In this document: in pieces, positions 20,113 to 30,872 of the stretch
How the letters are laid out: each line of letters begins with the position of its first letter
How positions within the stretch are numbered: position 1 is the first letter of the stretch
From: Euleptes europaea
Lineage: Eukaryota; Chordata; Lepidosauria; Squamata; Sphaerodactylidae
Length of the DNA: 64,000 bases
Direction: 5' to 3'
NCBI RefSeq assembly: GCF_029931775.1
Contig: NC_079321.1
Coordinates: forward strand, 6,665,001-6,729,000
Notes under the pieces: generated by a model
Told to the model about the DNA's origin: nothing
The model's database searches: none
The model's input: the letters and a program-made list of their open reading frames with translations, nothing else
Translations under genes and position numbers: made by a program

Positions 20113-21236
20113 GTAATGTGTATTGAAGGATTTACACTTTGCCTTTTTGTGTGTGTGGGTGCTCTTCCATGATCAGGTATTATTGGCTTATTAAAATGCA
20201 CTTGGCAGGGAGTTACTTCTAGCTTGCTGCCATCACACCAATACGAATTGAGGGACCCCCCCTATATTTTCAGTGGTCAGATTGCAGCATCTGTTTGAGA
20301 AGATAAATAAGAATGTGCGATAGGTTCAAAACAAAATCCCATATGAGATCTCTGGTAGCCTGGATTAATGTGAGATACACATATGTATAATACATTGCTG
20401 TGCGTAAACACATTGGAGTGAGCATCCTGTTTCCACTAAAGTTAAAAAAAAGCCCTGAATTGGGCCATGCTCACATTTATATATTATTACTCTTTAGTAA
20501 AGAAGGTGTGTGTATCAAATGACACGTCAGTGAAGCTGGTGAAGCTTAAAACAACTTTTAAAATCAAGAGATGAATGAGTTTATTGCATCTTTTGAGTAT
20601 TTCTTTGCTTTAACGTGATTAATGTTTCTGTATTTTGTTCAGAGCTGAAGCACAGTCGTGCGTGTCACAATCTCAAGATTTTTTTTTAACCTAATGGAAC
20701 TAGAAGAGATATGAGGTCTGCTTTGCTGGGACATTTTTGGAGTTCTGTCATTGAGGTATGCAAAATTAGCAGCTGCTTACTGCTGCACTATATAAAATGT
20801 AAACTGCATCTTGTTGCCACTAGTCAATACTTGTTAGATGCTGAAATTAACAGGAAATAGAAAAAGCAAAACATTAGCCTTGTTTTAAATAACCATATAG
20901 TGTAAACTTGCTTGTGTATACATAGATGAGCAGCTCTTGAAGAGTTCAGCTGTAACATATGAAGGAGTCAAGGTTAAATGCTGTAAACTGGAATGATTAA
21001 TGTGTAATGAAAACTGTGGTTTGTTGTTATGGAAACAAGCTTAATTGATCCTTGGGGTTATGCGCTCCCTCTGGCTTCCGCTTCTCTTTGCACTTGACTC
21101 AGAAATTAGTAATTTCTGCTCTTGTAGAAAACCTTAGTGGTTATATATGGACAACAAGTTGTGGTTTGTTCTCTTGCCGCCAAACCATAATTGAATAATG
21201 TTGATGTAATTAATTCATGTGCATTGTTTCATGTGT
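20113..21236. other. Probable intron 1 unique sequence
   Basis: The longest repeat-poor stretch in the left half. No coding or RNA feature recognised. It could hold conserved regulatory sequence, but nothing in the bases proves it. Confidence 0.5.
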
Positions 21237-21600
21237 CGGCCTCTATGCCCTGTTGTTGGCTTTAAAGAATAACTGGTTGGCCAGTGTGTGAGACAGGATG
21301 TTGGACAGATGGACCATTGGTCTGCTCCAGCAGGGCTCTTCTTATGTTCTTATGAAGGCCTCGGCCTCTATGCCCTGTTGTTGGACCTCCAGAGGAACTG
21401 GTTGGCCTCTGAGAGGATGCTGGACTAGATAGACCACTGGTCTGATTCAGCAGGGCTCTTCTTAGGTTCTTATGAAGGCCTCGGGCTCTATGCCCTGTTG
21501 TTGGCCCTCCAGAGGAACTGGTTGGCCAGTGTGTGAAACAGGATGCTGGACTAGATGGACCACTGGTCCGATCAAGCAGGGCTCTTCTTATATCCCTAGA
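21237..21600 (+). repeat. Three tandem copies of a CR1 3' tail
   Basis: GGCCTCTATGCCCTGTTGTTGG or a near variant recurs from 21237, 21362 and 21482, each followed by AACTGGTTGGCC, a GATGGACCA word and CAGCAGGGCTCTTCTTA. The steps are about 125 and 120 bp. Confidence 0.85.
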
Positions 21601-21969
21601 GAGGGGTCATTTCTGGAAATCTTGAAGTGGTGGGTAAAACTGACATTTTTGGGTGGGAATTGAAATACATGGGATATTTTTCTAATGCTGCACTACTTTG
21701 ACATGAAATATATTGAGATGATTTCTTTGTTTTCTAATGATGGAAGGATGGCAGGGTAATTTCCTTTTTCCATTGTCATACCACGTCTAGTGTGGTTCCT
21801 GGTGTAGGGGAGTACCCTGCACCCCAGAGCAGAGTTTCAGTGGATGCATCAAGATGCAGCAGGAGATGGGAAAGTTCTGGTCTGTGGTACTTTTGGATCC
21901 AGCCCATTGTGTATAACAGTATATAGAACTGTGGCCAGTTGAACAGTCATTACTTACATAGGGAAAGTT

Positions 21970-23285
21970 AACATAAGAACGTAAGAAAGGCCCTGCTGGA
22001 TCAGACCAAGGCCCATCAAGTCCAGCAGCCTGTTCACACAGTGGCCAACCAGGTGCCTCTGGGAAGCCCCCAAACAAGACGACTGCAGCAGCATTGTCCT
22101 GCCTGTGTTCCACCGCACCTAAAATAATAGGCATGCTACTCTGATACTAGAGAGAATAGGTATGCATCATGACTAGTGTTCATTCTAACTAACAGCCATG
22201 AATACCCCTCTCCTCCATGAATATGTCCACTCCCCTCTTAAAGCCCTCCAAGCTGGCAGCCATCACCACATCCTGGGGCAGGGAGTTCCACAATTTAACT
22301 ATGCGTTGTGTGAAAAAATACTTCCTTTTATCTGTTTTGAATCTCTCACCCTCCAGCTTTAGCAGATGACCCCGTGTTCTAGTATTATGGGAGAGGGAGA
22401 AACACTTCTCCCTGTCCACTCTCTCCAAACCATGCATAATTTTATAGACCTCTATCATGTCTCCCCTCAGCCGCCTTCTTTCCAAGCTAAACAGCCCTAA
22501 GCGTCTTAACCACTCCCCATAGGACAGTTGCTCTAGTCCCCTAATCATTTTGGTTGCTCTTTTCTGCACCTTCTCAGGCTCTGTAATATCCTTTTTTAGG
22601 TGTGGTGACCAGAACTGTACACAGTATTCCAAGTGTGGTCTCACCATACATTTGTACAAGGGCAGTATGATATCAGCAGTTTTATTCTCTATTCCTCATC
22701 TAATTATGGCCAGCATGGAATTTGCCTTTTTTACAGCAGCCGCACACTGGGTTGACATCTTCATTGAGCTATCCACTACCACCCCAAGATCCCTTTCTTG
22801 GTCTGTTGCTGCCAGCACAAATCCCATCAGTGTATATGTGAAGTTGGGATTTTTGTCCCAATATGCATCACTTTACACTTACTCACATTGAATCTCATTT
22901 GCCATTTTAATGCCCATTCTTCCAGTATGCAGAGATCCTTCTGGAGCTCTTCACAGTCCGATTTTGTTTTAACCACCCTAAATAATTTGGTGTCATCTGC
23001 AAACTTGGCTACTTTACTGTCTCAATCCATAAGAGGACTTGTCCTCTTACCCCGTGACTATGAAGTTTGCTTAGCAGTCTTTGGTGGGGAACTTTGTCAA
23101 AAGCTTTTTGGAAATCCAAATACACAATATCCACAGGCTCATTCCTGTCCACATGCTTATTGACGCTTTCAAAAAACTCTAATAGGTTAGTGAGACAGGA
23201 CCTACCCTTACAGAAGCCATGTTGGGTTTTGCCCAGCAGACCTTGCCCTTCTATATGCTTGACAATTTTATTTGCTATAGATTCT
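21970..23285 (-). mobile_element. CR1 LINE, 5'-truncated, with reverse transcriptase fragment
   Basis: Minus strand: near 23100 it reads VYLDFQKAFDKVPHQRL (RT motif A) and near 23005 KFADDTKLF (motif C). Much of the sequence between them is missing, so the palm is deleted. Then comes an intact 156-codon stretch (22189-22659) including MVRPHLEYCVQFWSPH and KRKYFFTQRIVKLWNSLP, the usual C-terminal region, and the 3' tail ends at TTACGTTCTTATG near 21972. This is the longest CR1 in the window. Confidence 0.9.
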
Positions 23286-23289
23286 TAAG

Positions 23290-23945
23290 TGTAAGAACGT
23301 GTTACTGGCAACCAAGATCAGGTGAATTCATGCCATCATATTCCGTATTACTCTGTATGGGTGTGAAAGCTGGGCAATGAAGAAAACTGATAGGAAGAAA
23401 GTAGATTACTACTTGAAATGTGGTGTTGGAGAAGAGTGTTACGGATACCCTGGACGGCAAAAAAAAACAAATCAGTGGGTTATAGATCAAATCAAGCCTG
23501 AACTGACCCTAGAAGCTAAAATGACTAAACTGAGGCTGTCGTACTTTGGTTACATTATGAGAAGACAAGAGTCCCTGGAAAAGACAATCACGCTAGGAAA
23601 AGTTGAAGGCAGCAGGAAAAGAGGAAGATCCACCTAGAGATGGATTGACTCTATAAAGCAGGAGTGTCAAACATAAGGCCCAGGGGCCAGATCCTGCCCC
23701 TTGAGAGTTCTTATCCTGCCGATGAGCCAGCCGAGGCAGCCACCACCACCCCACTCTCGATCTGGGCTGGCGAGGCATGGCCTGGCCCAAACAAGTGACA
23801 TTTATGTCATATCCGGCCCTCGTTAACAATTGAGTTCAATACCCCTGCTATAAAGGAAGCCACGGCCCTCAATTTGCAAGATCTGAGCGAGGCTGTTAAG
23901 AATATGACGTTTTGGAGGACATTGGATCATAGGGTCGCTATGGTT
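23290..23945 (+). mobile_element. BovB LINE 3' end, interrupted by a hAT element
   Basis: Translation pieces include FGYIMRRQESLEKTITLGK and KRGRST, continuing after the insert with EATALNLQDLSEAVKN-like codons and then GGTCGCTATGG. This is the C-terminus of the BovB (RTE clade) ORF2 protein. A 189 bp hAT element splits it at 23659-23847. Confidence 0.85.
23659..23847. mobile_element. hAT MITE, CAGGGGTGTCAAAC family, exact 8 bp duplication
   Basis: Starts CAGGAGTGTCAAAC, ends GTTCAATACCCCTG, and is flanked by a perfect CTATAAAG duplication (23651-23658 and 23848-23855). Removing it restores continuous BovB codons, which confirms the boundaries. Confidence 0.92.
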
Positions 23946-24165
23946 TTCTCTATTGTCTTGGTCAAAGTCCTCTATTTCCCCAAAGAAATGCTCAAAAATA
24001 CCTGCCTGAGTCCCAACAATTGGAATTTACTTTTCTCCGTGCCTGTTGAGTAGGGTCTGGCTTGGCTTCTTCGTCTCTCGGACCTGACTTGACGATGTTC
24101 AGTATAGATAATGTATAATTTACATAAGGGAATGTGCATCTCCAATATGCTTCAATCCATATTGG

Positions 24166-24388
24166 AGAGGGGTCGTGGCTCAGTGGTAGACCCTCTGCTT
24201 GGCATGCAAGCAGGTCCCAGGTTCAATCTCCAGCATCTCCAGTTAAAGGGACTAGGCAGGTAGTTGATGTGAAAGACCCCTGCCTGAGACCCTGGAGAGC
24301 CACTGCCGGTCTGAGTAGACAATAATGACTTTGATGGACCAAGGGTCTGATTCAGTATAAGGCAGCATCACGTGTTCATGTGTTCATA
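24166..24388 (+). mobile_element. tRNA-Ala-type SINE
   Basis: Full-length copy with GTGGCTCAGTGGTAGACC head and GGCAGCATCACGTGTTCATG tail. Confidence 0.9.
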
Positions 24389-24630
24389 CTCTGCCCTCCT
24401 CATTCAGTCCCCCCCCCAAAAAAAAATCCCGTTCGCCTGCTGTGGTAGCAAAAACATTATCATGTATTCACGGTTCCCGTACTTTCGGGTGCCTCTCAAA
24501 TAATGAGGCTTTCAAAAAGCCGAACAAATCAAAACTTAGAACTGCTGACAACTCATGGAATATCCCTTACTTCCTCATACCACCCCTTAGTGGCTTTTAT
24601 TTTTATCTTCCTCTCTCTCCCCCCCTCTCT

Positions 24631-24668
24631 CTCACACACACACACTCACACTCACACACACACACCCC
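24631..24668. repeat. CA microsatellite
   Basis: CACACA/CACTCA units after a pyrimidine tract. Confidence 0.9.
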
Positions 24669-24835
24669 TGTGTATTTCTTCAGTCTTGAAAATAGGTACT
24701 TGAGAGGCAGTTTTACTACTTCCTGCTCGAACGGCTTCTGAAGCTTTGCTCTTCCTTTTCCTGCTGCGGCGATCACTTTATTTCTCTTTCTAAGCTGAAT
24801 AGAGCAGCTAGCTCTCTGTAGCTAAAATACAAATG

Positions 24836-25320
24836 GGGAGGGGTTGTGGCTCAGTGGTAGAGCATCTGCTTGGTATGCAGAAGGTCCCAAGTTCAATCCC
24901 CGGAATCTTCAGTTAAAGGGACTAGGTAAGTAGGTGATGTGAAAGACCTTCCTCTGCCTGAGACCCTGGAGAGTTGCTGCCAGTCTGAGAGCCAGGTTGG
25001 TGTAGTGGTTAAGAGCAGTGTTTTGGAGTAGTGGACTCTAATCTGGAGAACCGGGTGATTCCCCACACCTCCACATGAGCGGTGGAGGCTAATCTGGAGA
25101 ACCGGGTTGGTTTCCTCACTCCTCCACATAAGGTCATCTGGGTGATCTTGGGCTAGTCACAGTTCTCTAAGAGCTCTCTCAGCCCCACCTACCTCACAGG
25201 GTGTCTGTTATGGGGAGGGGAAGGGAAGATGATTGTAAGCCGTTTTGATTCTTCCTTAAGTGGTAGAGAAAGTCAGCATATAAAAGCCAACTCTTCCTCT
25301 TCTTCCTCCTCCTCTTCTTC
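24836..25320 (+). mobile_element. tRNA-Ala-type SINE joined to a Sauria-like SINE
   Basis: The tRNA-Ala-type copy (24836-24985) stops in its body at CAGTCTGA. It is followed directly by a complete Sauria-like SINE (GAGCCAGGTTGGTGTAGTGG, 24988 onward) ending in TTCTTCCTCCTCC tail repeats. Confidence 0.85.
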
Positions 25321-25448
25321 GTCTATTTTCACAGGCCCTGGAAGTTCAGTTTTCAGAGATCTTTCAGATGTTCAAAGCAACCAAAGCGTAAAGTTGGTCT
25401 TTGTCTTGTTTCTCTTAGGAGGAGTAATTTATGGCAAATAGCCAGAAG

Positions 25449-25695
25449 CAGTGATGTATTTTGGTTACATCATGAGACTACAAGAGTCACTGGAAAAGAT
25501 AGTCATTCTAGGAAAAGTTGAGGGCAGCAGGAAAAGAGGAAGACCCAACAAGAGATGGAATGACTCAATAAAGGAAGCCACAGCCCTCAATTTGCAAGAT
25601 CTGAGCAAGGCTGTCAAAGATAGGACACTTTTGAGGACTTCCATTCATAGGGTCGCCATGAGTCGGAAGCACCTTGACGGCACTTAACACACACA
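25449..25695 (+). mobile_element. BovB LINE 3' end
   Basis: Open frame reads MYFGYIMRLQESLEKIVILG, then GRPNKRWNDSIKEA, and ends RVAMSRKHLDGT, the BovB ORF2 C-terminus. GACTTGACGG-like tail and ACACACA follow. 5'-truncated. Confidence 0.9.
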
Positions 25696-25929
25696 GTTAT
25701 AACCTTAAGGAAAATTGAGAATAGATAAAATGCAAACGGTTGATAGGAAATAACAATAAAAGTTGATAAAGCAAAACAAAGATAAAATTTCTTCACCCAA
25801 AACAACACGACAGCTGCACAACTGAAGCTACAGCGAGTTGTGCCTTGGGCCTACAGTGAAACTATGCAGGTGATGTGCAGGTGTGCGTTGGCAAGAAGGA
25901 AAATAATGTTCTCCGCCACTGAAATATTA

Positions 25930-26622
25930 AGGCTAAGATAGCCATGATGCATAGCTAATCTCTCCAGGATCGGAGGAGCATGCCCATTATATCAGGTGCT
26001 GTGAAACACAGGCAGGATGGTGCTGCTACAGTTGTCTTGTTTGTGGGCTTCCTAGAGGCACCTGGTTGGCCGCTGTGTGAACAGACTGCTGGACTTGATG
26101 GGCCTTGGTCTGATCCAGCAGGGCTTTCCTTATGTTTTTTTGGAGGATGGGGCAATCTATGGGTACTAGTCGTTTTTTTTCTCCCACTCCCATAATACTA
26201 AAACGCAGGGTCATCTGCTGAAGCTGGAGGGTGAGAGATTCAAAACAGATAAAAGGAAGTATTTTTTCACACAACGCACAGTTAAATTGTGAAACTCCCT
26301 GCCCCAAAATGTGGTGATGGCTGCCAACTTGGAAGGCTTTAAGAGGGGAGTGGACATGTTCATGGAGGAAAGGGGTATTCATGGCTACTAGTTAAAATGG
26401 ATAGGAGTCATGATGCATGCCTATTATCTCCAGGATCAGAGGAGCATGCCTATTATATGAGATGCTGTGGAACACAGGCAGGACAATGCTGCTGCAGTCT
26501 TGTTTGTGGGCTTCCCAGAGGCACCTGGTTGGCCACTGTGTGAACAGGCTGCTGTACTTGATGGGCCTTGGTCTGATCCAGCAGGGCTCTTCTTATGTTG
26601 TTCAGGTCTCTAACTTAGAACG
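25930..26622 (+). mobile_element. Two CR1 LINE 3' ends
   Basis: 25930-26140 is a CR1 tail (GATGGGCCTTGGTCTGATCC). 26195-26622 has C-terminal codons matching the 22189-22659 fragment, including GHLLKLEGERFKTDKRKYFF, and a second tail. Confidence 0.85.
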
Positions 26623-27063
26623 TTTGCCTACAGTGGTACAGGAAAGGATGAGATATGACAGGATTGGACCCGTTGTTGCTTGGTTTGTGGAAGTCGAAAG
26701 TCATTTAGGGGGCACATTTTGCTACTTTCTCCTTTGAACGTTATTCGTATTTATCTGAGGTAAGCAAGCATAGTAGGTCACCCCCCCACTCACCCCCATC
26801 TGAATAGACTTGTGCATTTATAAATGCAGTGGCTCATCGAGGTTAATTATCCATAAGACACTAAATTATGACTATGCTGAAAGAGCTGCTCGCTATGAAT
26901 AATTTAGTACAGCATCACTTTACAGTTCATTTGGGAGGCCGCTGCCTGGGCCTCTCTTTGGAGGCGGCTTGAAGTCGGCACAGTGCTTTGCGAGACCGGC
27001 ATTGTTCTGTCATGTCTCTGTTTCCTGACTGAAAGAAGGACCCACAGATATCCCAGCATGCCC

Positions 27064-27480
27064 TACCCAGCATGATGTAGTGGTTAAGAGTGGTGGTTTG
27101 GAGCGGTGAAGTCTAATCTGGAGAGCCAGGTTTGATTTCCCACTCCTCCACATGAGTGGGAAGGCTTATCTGGTGAACCGGGTTGGTTTCCCCACTCCTC
27201 CACACAAAGCCTGCTGGGTGACTTTGGGCCAGTCACACTCTCTCAGCCCCACCCACCTCACAGGTGTCTGTTGTGAAGAGGGGTAGGGAAGGTGATTGTA
27301 AGCCGGTTTGATTCTCCCTTAAGTGGTAGAGAAAGTCGGCATATAAAAACCAGCTCTTCTTCTTCTGGGCATGGAGTAGGGGTCGCTGGGGGTGTGTGGG
27401 GGAGGTAGTTGTGAATTTCCTGCATTGTGCAGGGGTTGAACTAGATGACCCTGGTGGTCCCTTCCAACTCTATGATTCTT
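27064..27480 (+). mobile_element. Sauria-like SINE followed by a CR1 tail
   Basis: CCAGCATGATGTAGTGGTTAAG head through TCTTCTTCTTCT (27064-27366), then a CR1 tail GGGCATGGAGTAGGGGTCGC to CCAACTCTATGATTC. Confidence 0.85.
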
Positions 27481-27539
27481 CTTCTACCCTGCAGCTCGTA
27501 AGAAAAGCAGTACCTACAAAGTGGGGAGAGGGTTGAAGG

Positions 27540-27745
27540 AGGTGGGAACAGCCCAAATAGGCCAGTTTGGCCAAGGTCATCAGGGCTTGAGAACTAAGCA
27601 GGCTGGGCCATGGTCAGTACTTGGAAGGGAGACCACCAAGGAAGCCCAGGGGTTGCGATGCAGAGGCAGGCAATGGCAAACCACCTGCATTAATCTTTTG
27701 CCTTGGAAATCCCATGAATCGGTTGCAACTTGATTGCGCACAATT
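27540..27745 (+). mobile_element. 5S rRNA-derived SINE
   Basis: GGTCAGTACTTGGAAGGGAG and neighbouring words match 5S rRNA positions past the A box. GGCAGGCAATGGCAAACCACC body and TTGCCTTGGAAATCCCATG tail follow. Confidence 0.8.
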
Positions 27746-27752
27746 ATTAGTC

Positions 27753-27945
27753 CTGACCTGGGCGGCCCAGGCTAGCCCGATCTCGTCAGCTCTTGGAAGC
27801 TAAGCAGGGTCGGCCCTGGTTAGTACTTGGAGGGGAGACCACCAGGGAAGCCCAGGGTTGCGATGCAGAGGCAGGCAATTGGCAAACCACCTCTGTTAGT
27901 CTCACTGTGGTTAGGGTCACCAGGGTCAGGTTGGGACTCAACAGC
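27753..27945 (+). mobile_element. 5S rRNA-derived SINE (best copy)
   Basis: The head reads CCCGATCTCGTC, then GGAAGCTAAGCAGGGTCG and CCTGGTTAGTACTTGGA, nearly the remembered vertebrate 5S rRNA sequence across its internal polymerase III promoter. Then comes the shared SINE body GGCAGGCAATTGGCAAACC. Confidence 0.88.
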
Positions 27946-28204
27946 ACATTCCTCTTCTGTCTGTCCTGTCTCGCTCCCTAACATGCAGTTTTTATCCACT
28001 CACTGGTAAGTTGCTGAGAAGTCAGTCCCCAGGGATTTCTGCTTGATTAATCGAAATTTGGAAAGTGCTACTGCAAGACAGAACTTGCCTTGTATGTAGT
28101 AGTGCAAAGTGGGTGAATATTGTAATAAAAAGAGTCAAGGTGTGGCACGCAGTTGACACCTTTGATTTGATTTCTGCAGTTCCATGGGTAAGTTTTAGGT
28201 TTTC

Positions 28205-28425
28205 AAAAATAAAGGGTTGTTGCTCAGTGGTAGAGCATCTGCTTGGCATGCAGAAGGTCCCAGGTTCAATCCCTGGCATCTCCAGTTGAAGGGACCAGGC
28301 ATGTAGGTGACTTGAAAGATCTCTACCTAAGACCCTGGAGAGCCGCTGCCAGTCTGAGTAGACAATACTGACTCTGGTGGACCAAGGGTCTGATTCAGTA
28401 TAAGGCAGCTTCATGTGTTCAAAAG
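28205..28425 (+). mobile_element. tRNA-Ala-type SINE
   Basis: TTGCTCAGTGGTAGAGCATC head to GGCAGCTTCATGTGTTC tail, inserted at or beside a BovB piece. Confidence 0.9.
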
Positions 28426-28580
28426 AGGAAGACCCAACAGGAGAGAGATTGGCTCTATAAAGAAAACCACAGCCCTCAGTTTGCAAGACCCAAGCAAGGC
28501 TGTGAACAATAGGATGTTTTGAAGGACACTGATTCAGAAGGTCACCAGGAGTCAGAAGCGACTTGACGGGACTTCACACA
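28426..28580 (+). mobile_element. BovB LINE 3' end fragment
   Basis: AAAAGAGGAAGACCCAAC and GCAAGACCCAAGCAAGGCTG match the other BovB ends. Ends CGACTTGACGGGACTTC and a CACACA run. Confidence 0.8.
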
Positions 28581-28796
28581 CACACAAATGGGCAGCAGAT
28601 ATTAACAATTCCTTGAACAGCCAATAACAGAATTCATGATGCTAGCTATTGTGTGTTCTCCTGCAGTCACCCAAATAAATGTGCTTACAGAAAGTCATCT
28701 GTTAACTTTCACAACGTATATATGAATGAACTTTTTATCTTCCATGTCATTCAGTTGCTGATTTAAGAGTAGCAGTTCTCTTACAAAGGGATTTCA

Positions 28797-29148
28797 AAGG
28801 GAGATTAGAGAGAGAGGCTGCTGAATTACAACTAATACTGAAGCTCAAGACAATGCATTCTCCTGGATTGAATAGGGACCTGGGATTGCTGCCTCATTAC
28901 AAATGCTGATTTCTCCACGCCTGCTACCCTCTACATATCACACCTGATACAATCTCGCCTGCTAATATAATTTACGTGATATTGACATTTGCATTCTATT
29001 GCCATTGGGTGTCTGAATTCACTCTTCTCTACTTAAGGATAGATGGACTGACATTCTAGCTGTATCTAAAGAAGTGAGCTGTGACTCACAAAAACTCATT
29101 CCCTGCCAGAAATGTAAGGTGCTACTGGACTCTTGCTCTTTGCTACTA
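28797..29148 (+). mobile_element. Penelope-like tail, second copy
   Basis: Collinear with 5393-5746 along its whole length. The hammerhead-like core is decayed here (CTAAAGA and CACAAAAACTC). Confidence 0.65.
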
Positions 29149-29257
29149 ACATATGTATGAAGAGAGTCCTTTGACACAGCTTAGGGAAAAAGATTTTTTA
29201 ACATTCACTCAAACTGCAGTTCTACTTTTCCCAGAGATGATAGTATGTCTCGAAATG

Positions 29258-29602
29258 CCCACCGTTAAATTGTGGAACTCCCTGCCCCAGGATGTGGTGA
29301 TGGCTGTCAACCTGGAAGGCTTTAAGAGGGGAATGGACTTGTTTGTAGAGGAGAGGGCAATTCATGGCTACTAGGCAAAATGGATACTAGTCATGATGCA
29401 TCCCTATTCTCTCTAGTATCAGAGGAGCATGCCCATTATATTAGGTGTGGTGGAACACAGGCAGGACAATACTGCTGCAGTTGTCTTGTTTGTGGGCTTC
29501 CTAGAGGCACCTGGTTGGCCACTGTTTGAACAGACTGCTGGACTTGATGGGCCTTGGTCTTGATCGAGCATGACCTTTCTTATGTTCTTATGAGCAAGAG
29601 CA
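29258..29602 (+). mobile_element. CR1 LINE 3' end
   Basis: Codons VKLWNSLPQDVVMAVNLEGF and FVEERAIHGY, then the CR1 tail up to CTTATGTTCTTATGAG. Confidence 0.88.
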
Positions 29603-30084
29603 TTGCCAGAAACTAACTTAAAAAGCCCCATTCATTTAATTCATCCACGTAAATATCAACGAATACAGCTTTCCACCCAGACACCTGAGCCAAAATAGGT
29701 GGGCTACATTTCCCCAGGTGCACCAAGGCGGCATGACAGGAGTTGAGAGCCAGGGAAGGGTGGCAGGGTGAAACCAGAGTCTCTTCCCACCTCCCCAGCC
29801 AGACAACTTCCTTCCTCACTGGCTGTGGCAAGCCCAACAACAAACAAAAACAAACAGGGCCGCTAAGCAATTCTTCCAGACTGCCTCTGTAAGAACCTCT
29901 CAGTCCCAAAGTCTGTCTCCCTCCCTCCTCCCCACGACAAGCACGCCCTCTTGGTCCTCTGTTTCCAGCACCCCCTTTCCCTTCTCTGACTGTTTCTGTG
30001 CAGCAAGTATTCCAGTTCCTGAGCCTTTCTTCTTTCTCATATCCTTTGCTTCTGCTTGCTTCATCCCCTTCAGCACCTCAAGTA

Positions 30085-30345
30085 AGGTTGCCAACCTCCT
30101 GGAGATCTGCTATTACAACTCAGGCAGGGGTCTTTCACATCACCTACCTGCCTAGTCCCTTTAACTGGAGATGCCGGTGATTGAACCTGGGACCTCTCCA
30201 TGCCAAGCAGATGCTCTACCACTGAGCAACAGCGCCTCCCCTTGCCTTCAATTTTTCCTAGCACTATTGTCTTTTCCATTGGGTTTTCTCATAATGTGAC
30301 CAAAGTGCAGTAGCCTCAGTTTAGTCATTTTAGCTTCTCGGGACT
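30085..30345 (-). mobile_element. Composite of MITE scrap, tRNA-Ala-type SINE and BovB end
   Basis: 30085-30120 is the start of a GGTTGCCAACC MITE. 30121-30240 is a minus-strand SINE 5' half with head GAGGCGCTGTTGCTCAG. 30241-30345 is a minus-strand BovB piece (TAGGAAAAATTGAAGG inverse). Confidence 0.75.
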
Positions 30346-30710
30346 GTTCAGGTTTGCCCATTTAATTATTAAATCCAGTAAGCCCCCCCCCTTGCATTCT
30401 TTGATAGTGGGCATATTTGGGAAGAGTGGTTGTAAATGTTTACGAATATGTGAGAACGATTTTGGCTCAAATCGCTTGGTTGGAATGACCTTTGTTTAAC
30501 TACAGCGAGGCACTTGGAGCTTTGGACTCTGTGTATGTGGAAGCAGAAGAGAGAGATAAGACCATTTATAATTCCTCGAAAATGTCATTGCTTCCTTACA
30601 CTGTCGCTACGAGATTGTTTGCTTCCAGTTTGTCTTCTGTTAGCGTAACTGAGTTCTCAGATCACTTTCAAGCATGTAAACTGACCTTCAATTTTTTTTA
30701 ATAAACCCAG
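30346..30710. other. Intron sequence before the first coding exon
   Basis: Unique AT-rich sequence ending in a T-rich tract and CCCAG at 30706-30710, the probable acceptor for the exon with the start codon. Confidence 0.55.
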
Positions 30711-30872
30711 TATTTCTACGGTGGCGTCTTTATGCAATGGCCTCGAGCCACAGGTCTTCACCAGTGCCTCCGTCGAAGAGCAGCGATGCTTTCTTTAAGA
30801 AGGAAGTGGATTCCGCCAAGCGCTTTCGACCAGTCCAGTCACTGCCTGACGTCTGTCCGAAGGAACCCACGG
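30711..30872 (+). CDS. VPS54: VPS54 coding exon 1 (5' UTR plus residues 1-45)
   Basis: Acceptor CCCAG ends at 30710 and the start is ATG at 30737. The ATG has G at -3 and G at +4, a strong Kozak context. It reads MASSHRSSPVPPSK, then RPVQSLPDVCPKEPT as in human. An earlier ATG at 30732 is out of frame and in weak context. Donor is GTAATA. The 26 nt of 5' UTR assumes splicing from an upstream untranslated exon. Confidence 0.9.

Noticed and set aside
22550-23163. Plus-strand frames opposite the CR1 element
   Set aside because: Shadows of the minus-strand CR1 reverse transcriptase fragment.
27753-27860. Functional 5S rRNA gene
   Set aside because: Only the internal part matches 5S. The 5' and 3' ends differ and it runs into a shared SINE body; the pattern recurs at seven other places.
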